Positions 52,451 to 62,447 of a DNA stretch of 64,000 nucleotides are shown in pieces. The DNA is from Herbidospora yilanensis (GTDB lineage Bacteria; Actinomycetota; Actinomycetes; Streptosporangiales; Streptosporangiaceae), in assembly GCF_001570565.1 (NCBI RefSeq), contig NZ_BBXE01000032.1, positions 1 through 64,000 on the forward strand. The letters are read 5' to 3'. How positions within the stretch are numbered: the stretch's first letter is position 1; every line of letters begins with the position of its first letter. A program made the translations under genes and the position numbers. The notes under the pieces are model-generated. The model did not search any database. It saw only the letters and a list, made by a program, of their open reading frames with translations, and was not told where the DNA came from.

Positions 52451-53293
52451 TCACCTCTCGACCTGGGCGTCCTGCTGCGCGTGCGTGGCGAAGAACGTCA
52501 GGATCGCGTCGGCGAGCGCTCCGGGCTTCTTCTCGGGGGCGAAGTGGTCGAGGGAGGGGAAGGCCGCCCTGCGGGCGTCGGGGATCGTCTCGGCCAGGCG
52601 GGTGTGGGCGAGGTCCTGCGGGTCACCGGGACGTCCCTTGCCGCGCATGATCAGGGTGGCCGCTTGGATGGCGGCGTAGTCGGCGACGTGAGGGTCGAGG
52701 CGGCCCACCTCCGTGTGTTCGGCGACCGCCTGGGGCATGAGGGTGAGCTTCTGCCGCATCTCGTCGCGGGGGATCGCCATCCGCAGCACGGCCTTCAGGT
52801 ACCACCGGGGCAGCCGTCCGACCAGCGAGGGGCCGGTCCCCTGGACGAAGGTCAGGAACGCCTCCAGGTTCCGCCCTTCGGCGATCTCGCGGCGGGCGCG
52901 GTCGATCCAGCCGGCCGGGATCGACCCGCCGACCGACGCCCCGGGCTCGTAGACGGCCACCGCGTCGAACCCCGGGTTCCCGCACGCCGCCCGCAGCGCC
53001 ACCAGCCCGCCGAAGCTGTGCCCGAAGATCAGCCGCGCCCCGGTCGCGGCCCGGACGGCCTCGACGTCCTCGCATTCCCGCTCGATCCCGTAGTGCTCCC
53101 CCTGCGGCCCGCTGAGGCCACGGCCGCGCCGCTGCACGACGTGGACGGTGTGCCGGTCGGCCAGCAGCCCGGCGAGCCCGGAGAAGTCGGCCGCCAGGGC
53201 GAGCGCCCCGGGGACGACGATGACGTGGGACCCCTGCCCCACGGTGGAGTACTCGATCGGCGTGCCATCCGCCGACATGGCAAATTGAGTCAT
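52451..53293 (-). CDS. Alpha/beta hydrolase
   Basis: A 280-residue protein with the alpha/beta hydrolase fold: 'VIVVPGALALAADFSGLAGL', nucleophile elbow 'FGHSFGGLVALR' (Ser in GHSFGG), an acid in the middle region and His in 'SLDHFAPEKKP'. Start at 53293 in the overlap-free region; the longer frame upstream covers the promoter. It is divergent from the GntR-TetR fusion gene, which most likely represses it. Confidence 0.9.
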   Translation of the reverse strand: MTQFAMSADGTPIEYSTVGQGSHVIVVPGALALAADFSGLAGLLADRHTVHVVQRRGRGLSGPQGEHYGIERECEDVEAVRAATGARLIFGHSFGGLVALRAACGNPGFDAVAVYEPGASVGGSIPAGWIDRARREIAEGRNLEAFLTFVQGTGPSLVGRLPRWYLKAVLRMAIPRDEMRQKLTLMPQAVAEHTEVGRLDPHVADYAAIQAATLIMRGKGRPGDPQDLAHTRLAETIPDARRAAFPSLDHFAPEKKPGALADAILTFFATHAQQDAQVER

Positions 53294-53340
53294 GTTTACA
53301 ACGTACGCAAAAGCAGGAAAACACAATAGGCTGAGTAGTA

Positions 53341-53365
53341 CAGTGCAGTGACCGCACTAGTGCAC
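53341..53365 (+). promoter_or_regulatory. Operator region of the GntR-TetR regulator
   Basis: Contains the perfect 10-bp palindrome GCACTAGTGC (53354-53363) flanked by AGTGCA and TGCACT half-sites, directly before the ribosome-binding site of the regulator gene and in the divergent promoter region. Similar AGTGTA/AGTGCA half-sites are known for YtrA-type GntR proteins. Confidence 0.55.
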
Positions 53366-53376
53366 TGGAGGTGCCG

Positions 53377-54288
53377 GTGTCCGACCGCCCCCGCTATCTG
53401 CAGATCGCCGACGAGATCGCCGCCGACATCCGGAGCGGCCGCCTCGCGGAGGGCAGACCCGCGCCGTCGACCAGGGCGATCGTCCGCGACTGGGGCGTCG
53501 CGATGGCCACCGCCACCAAGGTGATCGGCGCGCTGAGGGCCGAGGGCCTGGTCGAGACGGTCCCCGGCAGCGGCACCATCGTGCGCCGGCGCGGCACCCC
53601 GGCGAAGAGCCCGCGGCCGAGACTGTCGGTCACCGAGATCGTCGAGGCGGCGATCGAGATCGCCGACGCCGAAGGGCTGCCGCTGGTCACGATGCGCAGG
53701 GTGGCCGTGTCGCTGGGCGTGTCGACGATGGGCCTCTACCGCCACGTGCCGAACCGGAACGACCTCACGCTCCGCATGGCCGACCACGTCTTCGCCGGAG
53801 CCCGGCTCCCCGACATGCCGCTGACGGAGTGGCGCCCCCGCCTGGAAGCCACCGCCCGCCTGTTCTGGACGGCCTTCGCCCGCCACCCCTGGGCCGCCGA
53901 GGTGTTCTCACTCAGCCGCCCCCAGATGATGCCGAACATGCTGCCCCTCGCCGAATGGTCGCTCACCACGCTGAGGGCGATGGGCTTCGACGCCCACGAC
54001 ACGCTCTGCGCGCACATCAACCTGTTCGGCCACGTTCGCGGCATGGCCCTGGTCCGCCTGGCCGAGACCCGCGCCGAGGAGGACACGGGCATGACCGCCG
54101 ACGACTGGATGCGCCACCAGGGCGGCGGCCTGCGCCGCTGGGCCGCCTCGCCGGACCATCCCGGCCTCGGCCACGTCGTCAGCGAGGAGTTCGCCTTCGA
54201 CCTCGACACCGTCTTCGACTACGGCCTCCAACGCCTCCTCGACGGCTTCGACGCCCGCCGCCGGGCCGTCCAGGGCTGGAAGGGGTAG
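53377..54288 (+). CDS. GntR-TetR fusion transcriptional regulator
   Basis: About 303 residues. An N-terminal GntR winged helix (residues 1-72, 'RPRYLQIADEIAADIRSGRL', 'VAMATATKVIGALRAEGLVE') is joined to a complete TetR domain with its own HTH (about 85-130, 'MRRVAVSLGVSTMGLYRHVP') and a TetR C-terminal domain. The second GTG (53377) is chosen because GGAGG lies 5 bases before it; the first GTG (53371) touches the box. Two DNA-binding modules in one chain could bridge two sites. It is divergent from the alpha/beta hydrolase. Confidence 0.9.
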   Translation: MSDRPRYLQIADEIAADIRSGRLAEGRPAPSTRAIVRDWGVAMATATKVIGALRAEGLVETVPGSGTIVRRRGTPAKSPRPRLSVTEIVEAAIEIADAEGLPLVTMRRVAVSLGVSTMGLYRHVPNRNDLTLRMADHVFAGARLPDMPLTEWRPRLEATARLFWTAFARHPWAAEVFSLSRPQMMPNMLPLAEWSLTTLRAMGFDAHDTLCAHINLFGHVRGMALVRLAETRAEEDTGMTADDWMRHQGGGLRRWAASPDHPGLGHVVSEEFAFDLDTVFDYGLQRLLDGFDARRRAVQGWKG

Positions 54289-54304
54289 CCCATCCCCGGT
54301 TCGG

Positions 54305-54547
54305 TCACCAGATCCCGGGCGGCATGCAGAGCAGAGGCGTACCGGGGGCGCCGAGCGCGTCGCCCACGGCGGAGCCGACGATCGCCCCGGCGGCGCGCTC
54401 TCTGCGGTCCAGGTCGGCGATTATGGTCACCAACGGGAGCTCGGCGGTTCTGATCTCGGTCCGGTGGAACCCGTGGCTCTCGCCCTCGAAGGCGAGGTGA
54501 GTACAGGGAAGTCCGGAAGCGGTACGACCGGCCTGCGAGAGGAGCAC
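54305..54547 (-). pseudogene. Joined remnants of a prolyl-oligopeptidase C-terminus and an ADP-ribosylglycohydrolase N-terminus
   Basis: In one frame, nt 54514-54428 read 'LAFEGESHGFHRTE', which resembles the His-containing end of S9 peptidases (FEGEGHGF). Nt 54409-54335 read 'DRRERAAGAIVGSAVGDALG', the start of ADP-ribosylglycohydrolases (RAAG-L-G-AVGDALG-P). Both are cut off after about 25 residues. The 294-base gap holds nothing else. Confidence 0.6.
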
Positions 54548-54582
54548 CGGACAGTCGATCTCCCCGACTGACGCGCCACCCG

Positions 54583-57321
54583 ATGCAACGGAATCCTTCC
54601 TGCTTTTTGCGACACTGTGAATTTGTGCGGGAGCGGAAGGTTGCGGCCGACGCCATTCGTGAGCGGCTGGCGGAGGCCCGGGCGGGGCGCGGCGGGGCGG
54701 TGTTCGTCCATGGGGACGCGGGGATGGGGAAGACCTGGCTGCTCGGCGAGGTCGCCGGTGCCGGTCTTCACGTCGGGCGGGCCTACGGATCCCCCATCGG
54801 GTCGGGTGTGCCCTTTGACGTGATGACGCAGGCCTTGTCCGGCCTTGGTGTCGACGATCTGTCGGCTGACACGATGGCGGGCCGGTGTTACCGCGTGTGG
54901 CAGGCGCTGCGGTCGTGGTCGGGTGCTCCGGCGGTGCTGGTCATCGACGATCTCCACTGGGCCGACGCCGACTCGCTCACTATCCTGGCGTTCCTGTGCC
55001 GTCGCCTGGGCACCTCTCGGGTGGCGGTTGTGGCGGCCTTGCGGGCGTGGCCACCTGCCGCTCTCGACCTCGCGCGTGATCTGGAGGAGAGCGGTTGCGG
55101 GCGTACCGTCGAGCTTGAGCCCTTGGGCGAGCGGTCATCGGCCGCGCTGCTGGCGCGGCGGGCGGGCCATGAGTTTCCGGCCGAGACGGTACGCACGCTG
55201 CAGACGATGTGCGCGGGCAATCCGCTGCTGCTCGACCACGCCGCGGGGCTGCTTACCGCAGGTGCCGACCTGGGCCGGCTGGGGACGCGGCCGCCCGATC
55301 TCGCGCGCAGGGAACTGCTGGTCCGGCGATTCCTCGGGGCGACGCCCGAGGCGATGCGCTGCGCGCGGGCGGGCAGCGTCCTGGGCCTGTCCTTCGAGCC
55401 GGGGATCGCGATGGAACTGGCCGACCTCGACCTCGTGGAGGCTGACGAGGCGGTCGCGGGGCTCCAGCGTGGCCGTCTCATCCGGGAGACCCCCGGTGGC
55501 CGGGTCGAATTCGTCCATCCGCTGTTTCACCAGATCCTCTACGACGAGATGCCGACCTCCACCCGATTGCTGCTGCACACTCGAGCGTTCGGCCTGCTGG
55601 TGCGGCAGGGTTCGCGGGCGGAGGCGGCCGAGCACGCGTTGCGCGGGAACATGGCCGGCGACCGGCGGGCCGTCGAGGTGCTGGAGCGGGTCGGGCGCGA
55701 CGCGCTGGCCGTCGGCGCGACCGAGACCGCCGCGCGCTACCTGGCGGGCGCCCATCGGCTGGCGGGGGATCACGCCGAGCCGGGCCTGGGACTGGTGGCC
55801 GGACGGGCGCTCATGGCGGTCGGCAGGGCGAGTGAGGCGGTCGCGATGCTGGGGGCCGTCTCCCGGCATGAGGCCGCCGACGTGGCGACCGCCGCGCAGG
55901 CGGCGTGGATGGCCGGACGGGCCGCCTACCAGGCGGGCGACCACCGGCAGGGCGAAGGTGACCTCGTGCGGGCCGCCGGCCTGGCCGCGGAGCAGGTTCC
56001 GGCGATCGCCGTCGAGGCGCTGCTGGACCATGCCAACTTCCGGCACCTGACCGAGGGGAGCCGGGCGCTCCCCCTCGCCGCCCGTGCCCTGGAGCACGCG
56101 GTCGGCGTCGATCCGGCTCTCCGCCGCCGGGTCACCTCGATGCACGGGTACATCGCCTTTCTCGGCGCCGACCTCGCGGGGCTGGAGGAGGTCACTCGGG
56201 CGGCGCGGGAGATCGAGGACGACCCGGCGGCCCAGGCGGCCGACGTCCAGGGCACCTGGGGCGCGCTGAGCAACCACGCCTTCGCCGCCAAGTGGGCCGA
56301 GCGCTTCGCCGCATGCGAGAAGGCCTTCGCCCTGGTCATCGCCACCGCCGAGCGCGCCGGGGCGATCGGCACGCTGAGCATGCTGTACGCCTCCCACGCC
56401 GAGTTCCTGGCACGCGTCGGCCGGCTCAGCGAGGGCTTCGCGAGCGTGGCGCAGGCCCGGGCCGTCAAGGTCCTGGCTCCGATGTCGGAGCGTTACGTGG
56501 CCGCCGGCGAGGCCTGGCTCCTGCTGCTGTCGGGTGACCTGGAGGAGTGCGAGCGGCGCTGCGCCCAGGTCGAGCACAGCGCGTCGAGGCTGAGCGACGT
56601 CGGCACCCTGATCGCGATCTGGTACGTCCGGGGCCGCCGCGCCCTCTTCGAGAACGACCTCGCCACAGCGTGCGCGCTGTTCGACCTGCTCGACGAGACG
56701 ACCGAACGCGCCGGCATCCGCGAACCCTGCCTGGTCCCCTTCGGCCGGGACGCGATCGTGGCGTACACGAGAATCGGACGGCGTGAGGCCGCCGAGCGCC
56801 TGGTCTCGCGGCTGGACGAGGTCTCGGCCGGGCTCCCCTGCGCCTGGCCGAGGATCGCGGCGGCGATCGGCCGCGCCCTCCTGGCCCGCGACCGCTCCGT
56901 GACCGAGGCCGAGTTCGAGACCGCGCTCGCCCTGCACGACACCACCGAACTCCCCCTGGAGAAGGTGGAGACCCAGCTCCTCTACGGCGCCTGGCTGCGC
57001 CGGACCGGCCGGCCGGCGCGGGCCAGGCCGATGCTCGCCGACGCGGCGACCACGGCCGCCCGCGCCGGGGCACGGTGGCTCACCGAACGGGCGCACGAGG
57101 AACTGCGCCGCGCCGACGGCCGCCGCCGCACCACCGACCCCCGGTCGCTGACCCCCGCCGAGACCCGTACCGCCTCCCTGGCCGCTCAGGGACTGAGCAA
57201 CGCCGAGATCGCCGAGCGGCTGTCGGTCACCGTCAGAACGGTCGAGACCCACCTGAGCCGGGTGTACACGAAGCTGGGGGTGTCCCGGCGCGACCTCATC
57301 CTGCGTGGTGTGACGCCTTAA
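54583..57321 (+). CDS. LuxR-family regulator of the LAL (large ATP-binding) type
   Basis: A 912-residue protein. AAA ATPase at residues 15-260 with Walker A 'VHGDAGMGKTWLLGEV' and Walker B 'VLVIDDLHWADADS', then a TPR-like helical middle (about 330-830) and a C-terminal LuxR HTH ('LTPAETRTASLAAQGLSNAE', 'VTVRTVETHLSRVYTKLGV'). This is the MalT/LAL layout. Family similarity begins at about GTG 54625 (VRERKVAADA), so the true start may be there; neither start has a clear ribosome-binding site. Target genes are unknown. Confidence 0.9.
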   Translation: MQRNPSCFLRHCEFVRERKVAADAIRERLAEARAGRGGAVFVHGDAGMGKTWLLGEVAGAGLHVGRAYGSPIGSGVPFDVMTQALSGLGVDDLSADTMAGRCYRVWQALRSWSGAPAVLVIDDLHWADADSLTILAFLCRRLGTSRVAVVAALRAWPPAALDLARDLEESGCGRTVELEPLGERSSAALLARRAGHEFPAETVRTLQTMCAGNPLLLDHAAGLLTAGADLGRLGTRPPDLARRELLVRRFLGATPEAMRCARAGSVLGLSFEPGIAMELADLDLVEADEAVAGLQRGRLIRETPGGRVEFVHPLFHQILYDEMPTSTRLLLHTRAFGLLVRQGSRAEAAEHALRGNMAGDRRAVEVLERVGRDALAVGATETAARYLAGAHRLAGDHAEPGLGLVAGRALMAVGRASEAVAMLGAVSRHEAADVATAAQAAWMAGRAAYQAGDHRQGEGDLVRAAGLAAEQVPAIAVEALLDHANFRHLTEGSRALPLAARALEHAVGVDPALRRRVTSMHGYIAFLGADLAGLEEVTRAAREIEDDPAAQAADVQGTWGALSNHAFAAKWAERFAACEKAFALVIATAERAGAIGTLSMLYASHAEFLARVGRLSEGFASVAQARAVKVLAPMSERYVAAGEAWLLLLSGDLEECERRCAQVEHSASRLSDVGTLIAIWYVRGRRALFENDLATACALFDLLDETTERAGIREPCLVPFGRDAIVAYTRIGRREAAERLVSRLDEVSAGLPCAWPRIAAAIGRALLARDRSVTEAEFETALALHDTTELPLEKVETQLLYGAWLRRTGRPARARPMLADAATTAARAGARWLTERAHEELRRADGRRRTTDPRSLTPAETRTASLAAQGLSNAEIAERLSVTVRTVETHLSRVYTKLGVSRRDLILRGVTP

Positions 57322-57403
57322 ACATCAGTGCTTCCCGCGATGCCCGCGCGAACGCCGCGATCCGATCCTGGGTACGTCGGACTCACGCCCCCGGAGGTTG
57401 CAC

Positions 57404-57943
57404 ATGTCACGTCCCCGCAGGTCGTTCGCGGCCGGAGCCGCGCTCATGCTACTCACCGGCCTCGCCGCAGCCACCGCCCCACCGGCCGCCGCAAGCGACT
57501 ACCGAAGCCTGGCCACCTGGTATCACTGGGGCCGGCAGGACAACTTCAGCGTTGCCACCGCCACCCAGACCTCCGTCGCCGAAGCCGCCGGATATGAGCT
57601 CATCCGTCGCGAAGAGGCGTGGTTGCTCCCCCAACGCACCGACAACTCAGGTACCCAGCGATCCCTCTACCTGCTGTACAACATCGCGCGAGGCGACTTC
57701 ATGAGCACGGCCACCAAGGAGGGCCTCGACTCGGCAACGAGCGCTGGCTACACGTCCCACGGTCTCCTGGGCAACGTCTGGACCAGCCGGCAGCAGGGCA
57801 TGGTGCCGCTCTACCAATACCGGCACCCCGGACGTCAGGACAACTTCGTCGCAGCCTCGGCGGAGGGCATCGCGTCGGCGGAGAGCGCGGGCTATGTCCG
57901 AGTGCGGGTGGAAGGCTACGTCTATCCCGACACAGCCTTCTGA
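57404..57943 (+). CDS. Secreted three-repeat protein (DUF5648-like beta-trefoil)
   Basis: A 179-residue protein with a signal peptide to about residue 30 ('TAPPAAASDY'). The mature part has three repeats of about 45 residues built on (Y-W/Y)...(DNF/DFM)..A(T/S)..G..SA..(A)GY: 'YHWGRQDNFSVATATQTSVA', 'LYNIARGDFMSTATKEGLDS' and 'YRHPGRQDNFVAASAEGIAS'. This is the pattern of DUF5648-like repeat modules. ATG 57404 is chosen for its GGAGG box at 57393-57397. No enzyme motif; it may bind sugar or wall. Confidence 0.8.
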   Translation: MSRPRRSFAAGAALMLLTGLAAATAPPAAASDYRSLATWYHWGRQDNFSVATATQTSVAEAAGYELIRREEAWLLPQRTDNSGTQRSLYLLYNIARGDFMSTATKEGLDSATSAGYTSHGLLGNVWTSRQQGMVPLYQYRHPGRQDNFVAASAEGIASAESAGYVRVRVEGYVYPDTAF

Positions 57944-58115
57944 CCGACGCCGGTGAACACGCGGGAAGCGTGTCGACGCCGGGTCGACGAGGACGGGCGT
58001 CGACGTCCTGGCGCGGACCTGGAGGGCCGCGAGCGCACTCACGGTCTCGACAGACCGCCGGGGAGATCCTCGAATCGTCAGCCCGATATTGCCGACGAAT
58101 TTCTGCCGCAGCACG

Positions 58116-59123
58116 CTAGACGGTGGAAAGGCGGATCGCGATATCGATGATCATGTCCTCCTGGCCGCCGACGTAGCCGGCCGCGCCGACCTCGCGGAGA
58201 ATTTCGTGGGCCGGCACGCCGTACCGCTTCTCGGCTCGCTCGGCGTGGAGCAAGAACGAAGAGTAGACGCCCGCGTAGCCCTGGACGATCGTGTTGCGTT
58301 CGGCCCACGGGAGCCGGGGGATGAAGGGCAGCGCCACCTCCGCCGCCGCGTCCAGCAGTGCGGGCACGTCGAGGCCTGTCTGTACGCCCATCTTCGCGAA
58401 CACCGCGGCCAGCACCTCGGTCGGGGAGTTGCCCGCGCCCGCGCCGAGTGCGCACAGCGTGCCGTCGATCTGCCGGGCGCCCGCCTGGTAGGCGACCAGC
58501 GAATTGGCCACGCCGAGGCACAGGTTCTGATGACCGTGCAGGCCGACCTGCGCGTCCTGGCCGAGTTCGGCGACGAGCGCGGCCACCCGGGACCGGGTGT
58601 CGTCGGGCAGGAGGGCGCCTGCCGAGTCGACCACGTAGACGCATTGGCAGCCCGCGTCGGCCATGATGCGGGCCTGCGCCGCCAGGGCCTCGGGGGTGCT
58701 CATGTGGGAGAGCATCAGGAAGCCGACGGTTTCCATGCCGAGGTCACGGGCGGCGGCGAAGTGCTGGACCGAGATGTCGGCCTCGGTGCAGTGGGTGGCG
58801 ATCCGGGCGATGGTGGCGCCCGCGTCGTGGGCGCGGCGCAGGTCGGCGACCGTGCCGAGGCCGGGCAGGAGCAGGACCGCGATCCGCGCCTCATAGGCCG
58901 TCTCCGCGGCCACCCGGACCAGTTCGACGTCGTCGACGGCGGAGAAGCCGTAGTTGAACGAGGAACCTCCGAGTCCGTCGCCGTGGGTCACCTCGATGAC
59001 CTGGACCCCTGCGGTGTCCAGGGCGTGGACCACGGCTCTGACCTGGTCGGCGGTGAAGCGGTGGGCCATCGCGTGGCTGCCGTCGCGCAGCGTGGTGTCG
59101 GTGATCCGGACGTCCACGGTCAT
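58116..59123 (-). CDS. 4-hydroxy-2-oxovalerate aldolase
   Basis: A 335-residue protein of full family length with '[12 protein letters not shown]' at the N-terminus, the DRE-TIM aldolase signature, '[16 protein letters not shown]' (metal His) and '[16 protein letters not shown]'. The C-terminal helices ('[14 protein letters not shown]') contact the acylating dehydrogenase in channelling complexes of the DmpG-DmpF type. It cleaves 4-hydroxy-2-oxoacids to pyruvate and an aldehyde. Its start overlaps the stop of the dehydrogenase gene by four bases (ATGA). Confidence 0.95.
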   Translation of the reverse strand: MTVDVRITDTTLRDGSHAMAHRFTADQVRAVVHALDTAGVQVIEVTHGDGLGGSSFNYGFSAVDDVELVRVAAETAYEARIAVLLLPGLGTVADLRRAHDAGATIARIATHCTEADISVQHFAAARDLGMETVGFLMLSHMSTPEALAAQARIMADAGCQCVYVVDSAGALLPDDTRSRVAALVAELGQDAQVGLHGHQNLCLGVANSLVAYQAGARQIDGTLCALGAGAGNSPTEVLAAVFAKMGVQTGLDVPALLDAAAEVALPFIPRLPWAERNTIVQGYAGVYSSFLLHAERAEKRYGVPAHEILREVGAAGYVGGQEDMIIDIAIRLSTV

Positions 59124-59980
59124 CGGGACACCGCCAGGAGTTCGCCCACGCGGGCCGCCGCGGCGGTCATGATGTCCAGGTTGCCGGCCCACGGCGGGAG
59201 GTGGTCACCGTTGCCGCGTACCTCCAGGAAGACCGCGACCCGGCCTTCGTCGAACTGCGGTTCGGCGCGCAGGGTGTAGCCGGGCACGTAGGTCTGAACC
59301 TCCTTGACCATGCGGTGGATCGACTCGGCGACGGCGTGGGTGTCGGTGTCGGGGTCGATCGCGCAGTACACGGTGTCCCTCATGATCATCGCGGGATCGG
59401 CGGGGTTGAGGATGATGATGGCCTTGCCCCGGGCGGCGCCGCCGACCCGTTCGATGGCGTGCGCGGTGGTCTCGGTGAACTCGTCGATGTTCGCGCGGGT
59501 GCCCGGACCGGCCGATCGGGAGGCGATCGAGGCGACGATCTCGGCGTAGGAGACCGGCGTCACGTCGGCCACCGCGCGGACGATCGGGATGGTGGCCTGG
59601 CCGCCGCAGGTGATCATGTTGACGTTGGGAGTGTCGAGGTGGTCCGGCAGGTTCACGGGCGGGCAGACGAACGGGCCGACCGCCGCCGGGGTCAGGTCGA
59701 CCGCCTGTATCCCCGCTTCGGCGTATCTGGGGGCGTTGACCTGGTGGGCCTTGGCCGAGGTCGCCTCGAAGACGATCTCCGGCGGGGTCGGCCGGGACAG
59801 CAGCCAGTCGACTCCCCCGGCGCTCGCCTCGACGCCGAGGGCGCGGGCGCGGGCCAGGCCCTCCGAGGCAGGATCGACGCCGACCATGTAGCGCACGTCG
59901 AGGACGTCACTGCGGAGCAGTTTGACCAGCAGGTCGGTGCCGATGTTGCCCGGCCCGACGATGGCGGCGGGCACCCTCAT
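59120..59980 (-). CDS. Acetaldehyde dehydrogenase (acetylating)
   Basis: A 286-residue protein with '[19 protein letters not shown]' (NAD site) and the catalytic Cys125 in '[12 protein letters not shown]'. It converts the aldehyde from the aldolase to acyl-CoA inside the shared complex. A GGGGAGGAA box precedes the ATG. Both ends overlap neighbours by four bases, so the three genes are tightly coupled. Confidence 0.95.
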   Translation of the reverse strand: MRVPAAIVGPGNIGTDLLVKLLRSDVLDVRYMVGVDPASEGLARARALGVEASAGGVDWLLSRPTPPEIVFEATSAKAHQVNAPRYAEAGIQAVDLTPAAVGPFVCPPVNLPDHLDTPNVNMITCGGQATIPIVRAVADVTPVSYAEIVASIASRSAGPGTRANIDEFTETTAHAIERVGGAARGKAIIILNPADPAMIMRDTVYCAIDPDTDTHAVAESIHRMVKEVQTYVPGYTLRAEPQFDEGRVAVFLEVRGNGDHLPPWAGNLDIMTAAAARVGELLAVSR

Positions 59981-60768
59981 CGTTCCTCCCCGAATGTCGC
60001 GGTCACCGAGCCGAGTCCGGCGAACTGAGCCTGGATCACGTCGCCGGCGGCCACCGGTACGGCGGCGGTGAGGGAGCCGGGCAGGATCGTGTGGCCGGCC
60101 TCCAGCGTGACGCCGTGCGCGCCGAGCGTGTTGGCCAGCCAGACGAGGGCGTTCAGCGGCGAGCCGAGCACCGCCGCGCCCGCGCCGGTGCCGGCGATCT
60201 CGCCGTTGCGCCGCAGCACGCATCCGGTCAGGCGAAGGTCCACGTCGGACAGCCGGGTGGGCCTGCCGCCCAGCACCACGCCGCCGGAGGAGGCGTTGTC
60301 GGCGATCGTGTCGAGCAGGGTGATCCGCCAGTCTCTGACCCGGGAGTCGATGATCTCCAGGGCGGGCAGGACGAAGTCCACCGCGGCCACGGCCTCGGCG
60401 ACGGTCACGCCGGGTCCGCGCAGCGGCCGGGAGAGCACGAAGGCGATCTCCGGCTCGATCCTCGGCTGGAGGAACCGCGACACGTCGATCGGGCTGCCCT
60501 CCGGGTGGAACATCGCCTCGGTGAGGTGGCCGTAGTCGGGCTCGTCCACACCGAGTTGCCGCCGCATCGCGGCGGAGGTCAGGCCGACCTTGTGGCCCTT
60601 CACGACCGCGCCGTCCGCGCGCAGCCGGTCCATCTGGCCGAGCTGGATCGCGTACGCGTCGTCGATCGTGAGCCCGGCGAACCGATCGGTCGGCGGCTCC
60701 ACCGGTTCTCGGGTCCGGTACGCCGTCAGCAACTCGTCGACGAGTGAGTCACGCTCCCGTGTGTCCAT
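59977..60768 (-). CDS. 2-keto-4-pentenoate hydratase
   Basis: A 263-residue protein of the fumarylacetoacetase-like fold, with '[20 protein letters not shown]', '[14 protein letters not shown]' (metal Glu pair) and '[20 protein letters not shown]'. It hydrates 2-hydroxypenta-2,4-dienoate to the aldolase substrate. It is the first gene of the operon, divergent from the ABC importer. No ring-cleavage dioxygenase or upper-pathway enzyme is in the window. Confidence 0.94.
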   Translation of the reverse strand: MDTRERDSLVDELLTAYRTREPVEPPTDRFAGLTIDDAYAIQLGQMDRLRADGAVVKGHKVGLTSAAMRRQLGVDEPDYGHLTEAMFHPEGSPIDVSRFLQPRIEPEIAFVLSRPLRGPGVTVAEAVAAVDFVLPALEIIDSRVRDWRITLLDTIADNASSGGVVLGGRPTRLSDVDLRLTGCVLRRNGEIAGTGAGAAVLGSPLNALVWLANTLGAHGVTLEAGHTILPGSLTAAVPVAAGDVIQAQFAGLGSVTATFGEER

Positions 60769-60800
60769 GTCAGGAACCGTCCCGCCTCGGTGGCACCGCC

Positions 60801-60823
60801 CTCAACGCCCGGGTTCCGTTGAG
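60801..60823 (+). promoter_or_regulatory. Inverted repeat between the hydratase and ABC importer operons
   Basis: CTCAACG-9-CGTTGAG, a perfect 7+7 inverted repeat in the 71-base divergent gap. It is a plausible shared operator. Confidence 0.5.
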
Positions 60824-60839
60824 CGGGAACGAGAGCTCC

Positions 60840-62447
60840 GTGATCTCAGGGGTGGGCTCCCAGACTGAAGCGGTGCTTCGACTGACCTCTGTTCTCGCGG
60901 GTGGCGCGATGGTGCTCGCGGGCTGCGCGACCACCCCTGACGCCGCCGACCGGCCTGCCGAGGCCGCCCTCACCGTGGCCCTGGCCGCACCGGTGAGCTG
61001 CCTGGACCCGCATCAGACCCCGCAGACCCCCAACCTCAACGTGTCGCGCCAGCTCGTCGACTCGCTCACCGACCAGGACCCGGAGACCGGCGAGATCGTG
61101 CCGTGGCTCGCGACGTCCTGGAAGGTCGACGACGACGCCCAGCGGTTCACCTTCACCCTGCGTGACGGCGTGACCTTCAGCGACGGCGCGCCGCTGGACG
61201 CCGCCGCGGTCGTCGCCAACTTCGACGACATCTTCCGGCTCGGTGCGAAGTCCGCGCTCGGTTCGGGCTACTTCGCCGGGTACGAGAAGTCCACCGCGAT
61301 CGACGCGCGGACCTTCGAGGTGCGGTTCGGCGCCCCGAGCGCGCAGTTCCTCCAGGCCACCTCGATGGTGACCATCGGCATGTTGTCCCCGGCCACGCTG
61401 AAGAAGACGCCGGATGAGCGCTGCGCGGGCGAGCTCGTGGGCTCGGGCCCGTACGTGCTCGGCAAGATCGCCTTCAACGAGGAGGTGCGGTTCACCGCAC
61501 GCGCCGGATACGCCTGGCCGAGCAAGCTGGCGACCAACCAGGGCGCCCCGCGTGTGCGGGCGCTGAACTTCGCCATCGTCACCGATCCGAGCGCGCGGCA
61601 CGGCAGCCTCGTGTCGGGACAGATCGACGCCGACCTCCAGGTGCTCCAGCAGGACCAGGCGTCCTTCGGCGAGACGGGTCCCCGGCTGCTGTCCGGAACC
61701 CGGCCCGGCATCGTCTACACGCTGCTGCCCAACGAGACGCGGCCCGCGTTGCGCGATCCCGCCGTCCGGCTGGCGATCGGCGCCGCCCTCGACCGGACGA
61801 AGTTCGCGCCACTGCTCGCGGCGGGGGAACGCCCGGCCACCGACGTGATCGCCACGACCACGCCCGGCTACGCGAACCGGTCGGCCGCGCTGTCGTACAA
61901 GCCGGAAGAGGCGGCCAGGCTGGCCGAGGAGGCCGGGTGGAAGATCGGCCCGGACGGCGTCCGCGCCAAGGGTTCCGAGCGCCTGTCGTTCAATCTGGTC
62001 TATTCGGCCAGCGAGGTGTACGGCCCGGTATACCAGCTCATGGCGCAGCAACTCGCCGAGGTCGGGATCGAGCTGAAGCCGACGCCGCTCGACGACGCCA
62101 CCAACAGCGCCCGGCAGGGCGAGGGCGACTACGACTTCGTCTCCTGGGCGGTGACCCGGGGCGACCCCTCGGTCCTGGCCAGCGTGTATCCGGTGAAGAG
62201 CGCGAACCCGCTGCGGCGTGCCAAGCCGGACGGGGTGGACAGCACGATCGCCCGCATCGCCACCGTGGTCGACCCCGCCGAGCGCGCCCAAGCCGTGTCG
62301 GACGCGGCGGAGGCGATCCTGTCCGCCGGGCACGGGATCCCGCTCTTCGAGCAGGCGGCGTCGATCGGGATCGCGGAGAAGGTGACCGGCATCCGTCTCG
62401 ACGCGTCGGGACGGGCCATCTTCCAGGACGCGGAGGTCGGGGCATGA
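60840..62447 (+). CDS. Peptide/opine-type ABC transporter substrate-binding lipoprotein
   Basis: About 535 residues. The signal peptide ends in the lipobox 'LAGC' (Cys29), so it is anchored on the outer membrane face. The SBP_bac_5 domain follows: 'LDPHQTPQTPNLNVSRQLVD', 'FTFTLRDGVTFSDGAPLDAA' and 'VRLAIGAALDRTKFAPLLAA'. I start at GTG 60840; GTG 60873 gives a neater signal peptide and is also possible. The stop overlaps the next start (ATGA). By position it may import the substrate of the divergent catabolic operon. Confidence 0.9.
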   Translation: MISGVGSQTEAVLRLTSVLAGGAMVLAGCATTPDAADRPAEAALTVALAAPVSCLDPHQTPQTPNLNVSRQLVDSLTDQDPETGEIVPWLATSWKVDDDAQRFTFTLRDGVTFSDGAPLDAAAVVANFDDIFRLGAKSALGSGYFAGYEKSTAIDARTFEVRFGAPSAQFLQATSMVTIGMLSPATLKKTPDERCAGELVGSGPYVLGKIAFNEEVRFTARAGYAWPSKLATNQGAPRVRALNFAIVTDPSARHGSLVSGQIDADLQVLQQDQASFGETGPRLLSGTRPGIVYTLLPNETRPALRDPAVRLAIGAALDRTKFAPLLAAGERPATDVIATTTPGYANRSAALSYKPEEAARLAEEAGWKIGPDGVRAKGSERLSFNLVYSASEVYGPVYQLMAQQLAEVGIELKPTPLDDATNSARQGEGDYDFVSWAVTRGDPSVLASVYPVKSANPLRRAKPDGVDSTIARIATVVDPAERAQAVSDAAEAILSAGHGIPLFEQAASIGIAEKVTGIRLDASGRAIFQDAEVGA

